Positions 1-5,501 of a stretch of DNA of 24,190 bases are shown piece by piece (the first letter of the stretch is position 1; each line of letters starts with the position of its first letter). The stretch covers positions 145,494 to 169,683 of the forward strand of contig DJWJ01000026.1 of NCBI GenBank assembly GCA_002440965.1, written 5' to 3'. Source of the stretch: Candidatus Omnitrophica bacterium UBA6233 (GTDB taxonomy: Bacteria; Omnitrophota; Gorgyraeia; Gygaellales; Profunditerraquicolaceae). The position numbers and the translations under genes were made by a program. The notes under the pieces are model-generated. The model did not search any database and was not told the DNA's origin. It saw only the letters and a list, made by a program, of their open reading frames with translations.

Positions 1-4
1 AAAT

Positions 5-16
5 AGAACCGTCCCC
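5..16. repeat. Possible dispersed GGGGACGGTTCT-type motif
   Basis: Read on the minus strand, these bases give GGGGACGGTTCT inside A/T-rich flanks, just beyond the stop of the last pilin-like gene. From memory, this string recurs between genes in Omnitrophota and Deltaproteobacteria, often near Y1 (IS200-like/RAYT) transposases. Only one copy is visible here, at the window edge, so repeat status is not shown by this sequence. Confidence 0.25.
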
Positions 17-33
17 TTTATTTCCTTTATTTT

Positions 34-693
34 TCATTGCATACTCCGGGACCTCTCCAAACTTGCCTGATCAGGATAATATTTTCCGCCTTCGCCCAGA
101 TATTGCTCAAACTGCTGATAAGTAGTCTGCTTATTTGTGCTGTCAAACCCCAGAGCGAGATTGGCATTTAAAACATCTGTGGCGCTAAGCGTCCTCTTTG
201 TAGTAATACTTCCGGATCCTTCTGTTTTGACAAAAGCCCTGTTCGAACTTATAGTATTTTGAAAACTACTGCTATTTGTTTCCACGTCGCCTTCGGCGGG
301 CTGGTCTTCATCTTCGCGTTGAGTTACGTCTATCGCGTCGGCCTCGTTAAGTTGGTATTTGTTTACGCTCTTTTTCTCCTCATAATAACCGTATTCATCC
401 GGCTCTTCGCCCTTTGACCATAGGATATTCGAGCTGCTGCTAAAAGACTGCAACTGGCCCAGTTCCATCGGACTAGTTACATTAGGCATCCGCCGGAAGG
501 CGACTCTGGTGTAGCTGGCGGCATTATTTTCAGTCCTGGCTGTCTTGAGCGCTGACCTGAAAGTCTGCATTAAGTAAGATTGCTGGCGGTTGATTTTTTC
601 GCTATAATTGATAAGGAAAGAAAATGCCACGATAATCAACGTTCCCAAGATAGCGAATTCCGTAGCTGTTTGCGCCTTCCTCCCCCTGAACAT
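34..693 (-). CDS. Large class III-type pilin-like protein (eighth pilin of the array)
   Basis: This 219-residue secreted or pilus-associated protein has a short basic leader (MFRGRKA), then QTATEF and a hydrophobic helix to about residue 29. The pattern matches the class III or type IV prepilin signal: cleavage after Ala7, Gln at +1 and Glu at +5. It is twice as long as its neighbours. The rest is a hydrophilic Ser/Thr/Asn/Gln-rich domain with no recognisable fold, so it may be a minor or tip pilin or a TadE/F-like pseudopilin. The ATG is supported by GGAG eight bases upstream. It is the last of eight pilin-like genes in one direction and begins 12 bases after the previous stop. The signal motif is seen directly; the role in the pilus is inferred from family and context. 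Confidence 0.75.
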   Translation of the reverse strand: MFRGRKAQTATEFAILGTLIIVAFSFLINYSEKINRQQSYLMQTFRSALKTARTENNAASYTRVAFRRMPNVTSPMELGQLQSFSSSSNILWSKGEEPDEYGYYEEKKSVNKYQLNEADAIDVTQREDEDQPAEGDVETNSSSFQNTISSNRAFVKTEGSGSITTKRTLSATDVLNANLALGFDSTNKQTTYQQFEQYLGEGGKYYPDQASLERSRSMQ

Positions 694-705
694 CGCGTCA
701 TCTCC

Positions 706-1041
706 TTAATCAGCAGAGCCAGAATCCTCAACCTTGGAACTGTAAGTAACCACCGCGCTTTCGTTAGTTCGCGATGTTTTCTGGCCGCCGCTTCCTTCGG
801 TTAAAGTTGCCGTTGAGCTCGAAGCATAGTTCGATTCGGATTCATTTATCTCCAGCCCCGAAGTATCTTGCTGATAGGCTTTATGCTCCTTGCCTATCCA
901 GTTATCGGCCATATCTTTTATTTTGCCGCTTACCCCGCGTTTGAAATAAATCTCCATCCCAACCAACACTAGGGTCACTATGCCGATAACCAATACGACC
1001 TCGGTTACGCTCTGCCCTCTCTTGTAAATTATCTGTTTCAT
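706..1041 (-). CDS. Class III-type pilin-like protein
   Basis: About 111 residues. The leader MKQIIYKRG is followed by QSVTEV and a hydrophobic segment, then YFKRGVSGKIKD, the post-helix motif shared with three other pilins of this array. A Ser/Thr/Glu-rich tail completes it. I chose the ATG at 1041 because it overlaps the stop of the upstream pilin as ATGA and has GGGG just before it. An in-frame ATG at 1050 is possible but lacks a ribosome binding site. Cleavage is expected between Gly and Gln by a prepilin peptidase. The homology-like pattern across the array suggests tandem duplication. Function as a pilus subunit is inferred. Confidence 0.75.
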   Translation of the reverse strand: MKQIIYKRGQSVTEVVLVIGIVTLVLVGMEIYFKRGVSGKIKDMADNWIGKEHKAYQQDTSGLEINESESNYASSSTATLTEGSGGQKTSRTNESAVVTYSSKVEDSGSAD

Positions 1042-1607
1042 CTGCCCCATCTGTCGCTTGAGTCAACGCCTAAACTTTCGCTTGCCTGCCGGGTAGTTTT
1101 TTCAGTGCCGGTTTCAGTATTGGCGCTGCTTGAAACTGTCTTATCCGCGGTCTTTTCTTCCAACTGCCATTTTCTCATCGCAATATTCAGTTCTTTTTGT
1201 TTAGCGCTTAATGTTTCCTGTTTACTGCTCAACTGCTCCATCAAAGTTTCCCAAGCCGCGCTGTATTTGGCAACACTGTGCAACTGGGTTGCCAAAACAT
1301 TAACTTCATCCTGCAAAGCTTTTGTTTCCGCTTTAAGCGTCAATATCTCGTCGGTATAACGATGGCTGCTGCCATAAGTTATTGTGTTCGTAGAAGTCGA
1401 GACTATCTCAGACTCCAGGCCCTTATTCTCCGCGCTGGATGCGGTAGTATTCCCCGGAGAATAACTTCCCGCGCCGAGCTGTTCAGACTGGCTGCGCACA
1501 TTCCCCTGAAACCCGCGTTTCATATAAACCAACATGGCAATAATGGCGGCTGCCACTATTGCCAGTAGGTAAATATATTCCAGCGTGCTTTGGCCTTTAC
1601 GTAACAC
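1038..1607 (-). CDS. Class III-type pilin-like protein with a coiled-coil insert
   Basis: 189 residues, starting at a GTG codon three bases after the preceding stop, so translation is probably coupled. The signal is MLRKG|QSTLEY followed by a hydrophobic helix and YMKRGFQG, nearly identical to the next pilin upstream. Both also share a YSPG or SYSPG turn about 15 residues later. Unlike its sisters it carries an extra segment around residues 85-150, rich in Lys, Glu, Gln and Leu, that looks like a coiled coil. A Thr/Ser-rich end closes with SSDRWGR, which resembles SSENWGK in the neighbouring pilin. This looks like a paralogue that gained an insert. Its exact role is unknown. Confidence 0.75.
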   Translation of the reverse strand: MLRKGQSTLEYIYLLAIVAAAIIAMLVYMKRGFQGNVRSQSEQLGAGSYSPGNTTASSAENKGLESEIVSTSTNTITYGSSHRYTDEILTLKAETKALQDEVNVLATQLHSVAKYSAAWETLMEQLSSKQETLSAKQKELNIAMRKWQLEEKTADKTVSSSANTETGTEKTTRQASESLGVDSSDRWGR

Positions 1608-1610
1608 TTA

Positions 1611-1925
1611 TCATTTGCCCCAATTTTCGCTGCTTTGCCCGGCTAAAGTTTCCGTGCCGGTCTTTTCCTGCTGGTTCTGGGTGATTTCGGTCGTCGTAAC
1701 CCCGGCAGCGACATTTTCCACCTGCGCTACATTGGTTTTAGTAGTATAGGTCGAAGTAGTATATCCCGGAGAATACTGCTGGCCAACCTGATCCGTAGAT
1801 TCTTTCAATCTCCCCTGAAACCCGCGTTTCATATACACGCCCATAGCAATGAGCGCCGCCACTACGAACCCGGCTAAAATAACATATTCCAAGGTGCTTT
1901 GTCCCCGCGAATTACGTATCAACAT
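1611..1925 (-). CDS. Class III-type pilin-like protein, compact Thr-rich
   Basis: 104 residues: leader MLIRNSRG, then QSTLEYVILAG and a single hydrophobic helix, then YMKRGFQGRLKES and a QQYSPG turn. The tail is strongly Thr/Gln/Val-rich and ends SSENWGK. A strong ribosome binding site (AAGGAGG, eight bases before the ATG) suggests high expression. It may therefore be a major subunit. The signal motif places it in the class III signal peptide group best known in archaea (QxSxE pattern). The N-terminal helix would form the pilus core after cleavage before Gln. The closest relative in the window is the next gene downstream (1607-1038). Confidence 0.78.
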   Translation of the reverse strand: MLIRNSRGQSTLEYVILAGFVVAALIAMGVYMKRGFQGRLKESTDQVGQQYSPGYTTSTYTTKTNVAQVENVAAGVTTTEITQNQQEKTGTETLAGQSSENWGK

Positions 1926-1962
1926 ATCTTTTACCTCCTTACAAGAATTTTATTTTAAGACC

Positions 1963-2292
1963 TTATTGATTTACCGCGCTGGTAATTTTCTGAGTCCCTG
2001 TCCTGGATGCGGTAGTATCAGAAGTCCGGGTAACTCCGCCGCCCGTAGCAACATCTTCCTTATCGGCAACAGACTGGGTAGAAGACATACTCGACTGCGT
2101 ATAATAAGGCTCATACTGCGTGGTTGTGCCGGTAACGGTATCGCTGGAATCCTTATAATCCACGGCATCTTTGACTTTTCCCTGAATACCGCGCTTGACA
2201 TAAACTTGCATTGCCACGATAGCGGCAATAACTAACCCTATAACAATGGCATATTCCGCTGTGCTCTGACCTTTTTTTGTTAGCCTAAACAT
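1963..2292 (-). CDS. Class III-type pilin-like protein
   Basis: 109 residues with leader MFRLTKKG, cleavage motif QSTAEY, a hydrophobic helix, then YVKRGIQGKVKD, the array's shared post-helix motif. The tail is rich in Ser, Thr and Gly with several aromatic residues (YEPYYTQ). A strong AAAAGGAGG site precedes the ATG. It belongs to the subset of four pilins sharing the KRG[FIV]xG motif, so recent duplication is likely. It is probably a Tad/Flp-type pilus subunit or a paralogous minor pilin, by analogy and position. Confidence 0.77.
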   Translation of the reverse strand: MFRLTKKGQSTAEYAIVIGLVIAAIVAMQVYVKRGIQGKVKDAVDYKDSSDTVTGTTTQYEPYYTQSSMSSTQSVADKEDVATGGGVTRTSDTTASRTGTQKITSAVNQ

Positions 2293-2305
2293 ATCCTGCC
2301 TCCTT

Positions 2306-2485
2306 TTATTCTCCGCTAAAATTTACTGAACTCACCTTATCCTGCATTTTAGTGGTAAGCGTATCATAAGAACTTTGCAGTTTGGGCTTAAGAAGCGTGC
2401 TGGCGACATAGATTATCGCTCCAATCACCGCAGCCAAGATAATTACATATTCCAATGTGCTTTGAGCCCTGTTGAATCTTCTCAT
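2306..2485 (-). CDS. Short class III-type (Flp-like) pilin
   Basis: 59 residues from the ATG at 2485: MRRFNRA|QSTLEYV, a 20-residue hydrophobic segment and a short amphipathic Lys/Ser/Gln-rich tail. Size and layout match Flp-type Tad pilins (50-70 residues), although here the cleavage residue is Ala. GGGAGG lies seven bases before this ATG. A GTG at 2491 is in frame but only one base from that site, so it is unlikely to be used. It lacks the KRGxxG motif of the longer sisters. Candidate major or minor subunit of the pilus encoded upstream. Confidence 0.75.
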   Translation of the reverse strand: MRRFNRAQSTLEYVIILAAVIGAIIYVASTLLKPKLQSSYDTLTTKMQDKVSSVNFSGE

Positions 2486-2504
2486 CTTCACACCTCCCGA
2501 TTAA

Positions 2505-2666
2505 TTATTCCTTGCGGTAATAATTCAATTCGTCCTGCGTCTGTATAAGGCGCGCGTTCATCGAACGCATTATATAGGTAGTCATCGCCATCAATGCGGC
2601 AGCGACTATAATTATAAGCATTGTATATTCCACTACGCTCTGGGCTTTTCGGTTATTCGTCCTCAT
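2505..2666 (-). CDS. Short class III-type (Flp-like) pilin
   Basis: 53 residues, MRTNNRKA|QSVVEYTML, then a hydrophobic helix and a short tail ending LNYYRKE. The ATG overlaps the stop of the preceding pilin as ATGA, which indicates translational coupling and fixes the start. The frame stays open further upstream, but that extension only reads the preceding gene out of frame. Size fits a Flp-type pilin. It is part of the eight-gene array. Confidence 0.72.
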   Translation of the reverse strand: MRTNNRKAQSVVEYTMLIIIVAAALMAMTTYIMRSMNARLIQTQDELNYYRKE

Positions 2667-2797
2667 TCCATTTTTTCCGTGGCGTTGGAAACATAATTTT
2701 GAAATATCTTGGGGATGTTCTTTAAAAGAATCACAGAAAGGCCCACCAGAATGGCAAAAATAACCACATATTCTATTACGCTCTGACCCTTCTTCAC
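2663..2797 (-). CDS. Very short class III-type (Flp-like) pilin, GTG start
   Basis: 44 residues read from a GTG at 2797: (M)KKG|QSVIEYVVIF, a hydrophobic helix and an 18-residue tail ending NATEKME. GGGGGA lies eight bases before the GTG. An alternative ATG at 2851 overlaps the stop of the upstream gene as TAATG, but it would add an 18-residue acidic and aromatic leader unlike every sister pilin, so I prefer the GTG. It is the first pilin after the large transposase-like gene and the smallest member of the array. It is probably a pilin, and could be the Flp-type major subunit by size. Confidence 0.66.
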   Translation of the reverse strand: MKKGQSVIEYVVIFAILVGLSVILLKNIPKIFQNYVSNATEKME

Positions 2798-2850
2798 CCA
2801 AAAATCCCCCGTATAAAATATATCACCCTGCTTGGCGCTAGTCAAGCCCA

Positions 2851-5073
2851 TTAAGCCTGCGCCAGAAAGCGCTTTCCATCCAAAAGTATCTCTCTCTCGT
2901 TTATCCTGCGGCACAGATAGGCCAAATCTTTATCAAAAGAATAGCCTCCTTCGGGTAAAACAAATTCGGCTCTACAGCCTGTCTCGCTATTTTTTAACCG
3001 CACCCCCAAATCATAAAAACGCTCTTTTGCAACTGAAAGCTCTTTGTCTTCATATCCTGCCGGTAAAAAATGCCAGCGCGCGTAAGCATCCAAAGCCTTT
3101 AGGTAATTCCTGAATAAATCTTTGACGCTGGAAGTCTGAGTTAAGCCTAAATTAAGATGTTCGGGATCAAAAAACCTCTGCGAATTGGCGGTATAGGTAA
3201 AAAGTTCTATTTTATGGCTATAGTCCTGGAAAGCTTCGTCGAGATTAGGCCAATGGTTAAGGTATAGAGAAACCAGCTCTTCCGATTTTTTGACTTCGCG
3301 GGAAAAATTGCTCAAGATAACCAAACGGGTCTTCTCGGCAGGATTTGTCTTTAAAACGCATCCTTTTAACGATATCTGTTTACCGGTGCCGGGGTGGCGT
3401 ATTTCCATCTCGATATCCGCGATAAATACGTCTTTCTCCTGTTCCGCCAGATGAAACATCCTGAAATCACCTATACTTTTAACTTTCCGGCATTCGGTAA
3501 ATTGCCAAGGCCATACGCCAAAAATAAAATAATGTTTTTTGGCTTGGGATACAGGAAGAATCTCTATCTCCTTAAGCTTGTTTCCATAAATAGTCAGGTT
3601 ATTTATGCTGTTTTCTTTTGCCTCAAGGCCTGCGAGAAAACTAAAAAATTCCTGTGAAGGAATATCGTAGCCGGGAGCATTAAAAAGAATGACCGGCGAA
3701 TCGGTGTTAAAATATTTATCGATCTGCTTTTTCAAATTGTAAACCGGAGAAGCAAAATCATAGGGAATATACGGGCTTGACCAGACGGAATAAAATTGTC
3801 CGTCCAGATAGAGGGCGGTCCCATCAAATAAGCCGACCCTGACACAGCGAGCCTCCTGCAGGCTCAAACCCATTATGCGCGAAATATCCAGGTTAATCCC
3901 TTTTATACCCTCAATTTCATTTAGATAACCGTTTAGCTTGTCTTCTAAAGCTTTTTCTATTTTTCCCTGAAGCAGAGGAAGATAAATGATATTTTCCGTT
4001 AGATCATCGAGATTGATTCCTCCTCCGGAAAATCTGTTTTTAATTGCCGCGGCAATTAATCTACTTATACCGATTATAGAATCTACAGCCCTAAGAAACA
4101 CGATGCCGGTATTTTCCAACTGCGGAAGCTTCTCGTTAGATAAAGGAGCTCCTCTTTGCTCCCCGGCAAGCTTTATTAATCTCTTCTCTTCGGCTTTCCT
4201 GGCAGCTTCTTCTTCGGCCCGAAGCCGAGCTTCTTCTTCACGCTTATGCTCTTCTTCTTTGGCTTTGTTGACCTCTTCGTCTCTAGCTCTTCTAATCTCT
4301 TCTTCCCGGGCTCTCTTAAGTTCTTCTTGGCGTTTTTTCTCTTCCTCAATCTGAAGCGCTTTTAATCTTTCTTCTTCGGCCCGAAGTTTAGCTTCTTCTT
4401 CACGCTTATGCTCTTCTTCTTTGGCTTTGTTGACCTCTTCATCTCTGGCTCTTCTAGCCTCTTCCTCTTGGGCCTTTCTTATTTCTTCCTGAGCTTTTCT
4501 GGCTTCCTCTTCCCGAACCTTTTTAAGCTCTTCCTCTTGACGTTTTTTTTCTTCTTCCAGCTGCAACGCTTTTAACCTATCAGCTTCGGCCTTAATCTTT
4601 TCTTCAGCCTCTTTTTCTTCTTGGGCTTTCTTTATTTCTTCCTGCCTGCGTTTTTCTTCAAGGGCTTGCGCTTTTTCTTGAGCGAGTTTTTCTTCCTGCG
4701 CCCTTTTAAACTCTTCTTCCCGCAGCTTTCTTTCTTCTTCCAGCTTAGCCAGCCTTAACTTTTCCGCTTCCGCCGCTTCCCGGATATGCCGCTCATCCTC
4801 AAGAACTCTTGTTTCTCCAAAAGAAATGTCTTCCAATAAAACAGGTAATTGGGGCATAACAATATGCTTTTTCTTCTTTTTAGGCGTTCTTCCTATAGGA
4901 GCGCTTAAACCAGCTTCTTTTATGATCATATTTATGCTGGACTTCGACAAATCTATTTTGTAATTATTCAGGACTAAAGCGGTTAATTTACGGCAACTTA
5001 AGGCAGGATTCGAGCTTTTCTGCTCTATTATAAAATTCCTTACTTCTAAATTTAACTTATGCACTACACCCAT
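2851..5073 (-). CDS. Transposase-derived protein: helix-turn-helix, long charged coiled coil, DDE-like C-terminal domain
   Basis: 740 residues in three parts. Residues 1-58 resemble the DNA-binding helix-turn-helix of transposases (PALSCRKL, then SKSSINMIIKEAGLS). Residues about 95-303 are almost pure Glu/Lys/Arg/Ala coiled coil with internal duplications. Residues 310-740 look like a decayed DDE transposase: FDGT (Asp417), then RLVILSNFSREVKKSEEL, YLNHW and DEAF at 604-615. These line up with the pattern of a terminal beta strand, an 'eeiv.lY..RW..E..F' helix and a final aromatic. The middle Asp is not evident, and Arg-Trp is His-Trp, so catalysis is doubtful. GGGGG precedes the ATG by eight bases. 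The gene has its own promoter-like sequence and ends against the first pilin, so it travels with the pilin array. It may be a regulator or a scaffold; the function is unknown. The DDE relation is inference. Confidence 0.6.
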   Translation of the reverse strand: MGVVHKLNLEVRNFIIEQKSSNPALSCRKLTALVLNNYKIDLSKSSINMIIKEAGLSAPIGRTPKKKKKHIVMPQLPVLLEDISFGETRVLEDERHIREAAEAEKLRLAKLEEERKLREEEFKRAQEEKLAQEKAQALEEKRRQEEIKKAQEEKEAEEKIKAEADRLKALQLEEEKKRQEEELKKVREEEARKAQEEIRKAQEEEARRARDEEVNKAKEEEHKREEEAKLRAEEERLKALQIEEEKKRQEELKRAREEEIRRARDEEVNKAKEEEHKREEEARLRAEEEAARKAEEKRLIKLAGEQRGAPLSNEKLPQLENTGIVFLRAVDSIIGISRLIAAAIKNRFSGGGINLDDLTENIIYLPLLQGKIEKALEDKLNGYLNEIEGIKGINLDISRIMGLSLQEARCVRVGLFDGTALYLDGQFYSVWSSPYIPYDFASPVYNLKKQIDKYFNTDSPVILFNAPGYDIPSQEFFSFLAGLEAKENSINNLTIYGNKLKEIEILPVSQAKKHYFIFGVWPWQFTECRKVKSIGDFRMFHLAEQEKDVFIADIEMEIRHPGTGKQISLKGCVLKTNPAEKTRLVILSNFSREVKKSEELVSLYLNHWPNLDEAFQDYSHKIELFTYTANSQRFFDPEHLNLGLTQTSSVKDLFRNYLKALDAYARWHFLPAGYEDKELSVAKERFYDLGVRLKNSETGCRAEFVLPEGGYSFDKDLAYLCRRINEREILLDGKRFLAQA
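4209..4455 (-). repeat. Internal 85-bp direct repeat within the coiled-coil coding region
   Basis: Bases 4209-4293 and 4371-4455 are 85-bp copies in the same orientation, with five mismatches by eye and an offset of 162 bases (54 codons). They encode the duplicated RRARDEEVNKAKEEEHKREE stretch. The offset keeps frame and heptad phase. This points to recent unequal exchange or slippage lengthening the coiled coil. Confidence 0.85.
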
Positions 5074-5084
5074 TTGTTACCCCC

Positions 5085-5159
5085 AGATTGGACATTTCTA
5101 ATCTCAATTATAGCTTAGCACAGATTCTAACTTTGTCAAGTCAGGCTAGATTGGACATT
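5085..5159 (-). repeat. 12-bp direct repeat AATGTCCAATCT flanking the promoter
   Basis: AATGTCCAATCT on the minus strand occurs at 5159-5148 and again at 5096-5085, 63 bases apart. One copy is at the end of the DUF192 coding region (the Met-Ser-Asn-Leu codons) and the other lies immediately before the GGGGG ribosome binding site of the transposase-derived gene. Possible binding sites for the helix-turn-helix protein, or remnants of insertion-element ends. Confidence 0.55.
5107..5139 (-). promoter_or_regulatory. Promoter-like sequence ahead of the transposase-derived gene
   Basis: On the minus strand TTGACA (5139-5134) and TATAAT (5112-5107) are both perfect matches, but the spacer is 21 bases, longer than the usual 16-18. 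It sits in the 67-base gap between the DUF192 gene and the 740-residue gene. It may give the pilin block separate transcription, and the long spacer would fit a regulated promoter. The weakness is the spacing. Confidence 0.4.
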
Positions 5160-5494
5160 AAAACAAGGGTATCTCCGATATTTGTTAAGCTATCTTTGAT
5201 TGCTCCGGAGGGAAGTTCAACAGCATGCTCTGCTTGAAGATAGATTTTGGTAAGCTTAAAAGGCTTGACGCCGGAAAAGGCTTGAATAACCTTGTTTTTT
5301 TTATCCAGGAATAAGATATCAATGGGGAAACGCATAAAAAACGTATGGATTGAATTGCACGGCTTAATAATCAAAGCTTCTCCCTTATTAAAGCTTGCCC
5401 TCCCTAGTAAACCTTTTATTCTTTTTAAAAAAGAGTTGGCAAGAAAAACGTTTTCGGCTAAGATGGTTCCTTTGGTTTGATTGACTAAGCGCAT
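5141..5494 (-). CDS. DUF192 family protein
   Basis: 117 residues matching the small DUF192 fold: FLKRIKGLLGR near the start, then PCNSIHTFFMRFPIDILFLD (the family's most conserved block, residues 45-64), then VELPSG and a final GD segment. Many family members are exported or lipid-anchored, but this one has no signal peptide. DUF192 genes are often found beside Tad or type II secretion genes; the biochemical role is not known. It starts seven bases after the CpaE-CpaF stop, has no clear ribosome binding site and is probably translated by coupling. Family assignment is firm from the motif. Confidence 0.85.
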   Translation of the reverse strand: MRLVNQTKGTILAENVFLANSFLKRIKGLLGRASFNKGEALIIKPCNSIHTFFMRFPIDILFLDKKNKVIQAFSGVKPFKLTKIYLQAEHAVELPSGAIKDSLTNIGDTLVLMSNLA

Positions 5495-5501
5495 GAAAAT
5501 A

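Noticed and set aside
2667..2801. 45-codon upstream extension of the pilin that starts at 2666
   Set aside because: It only reads the preceding pilin in a second frame, and the ATG at 2666 has the ATGA overlap and the normal short basic leader.
3986..4354. Ser-rich plus-strand frame of about 120 codons
   Set aside because: It is the complement of the Glu/Lys coiled-coil codons of the minus-strand gene and has no ribosome binding site or family pattern.
4170..4760. CRISPR or satellite-like repeat
   Set aside because: The short repeats are coding, have no regular spacers and encode coiled-coil heptads.
2851..5073. Active insertion sequence with terminal inverted repeats
   Set aside because: The TGTCCAATCT near the 5' end has only a direct, not inverted, second copy, and no matching end is seen near the 3' end of the gene.
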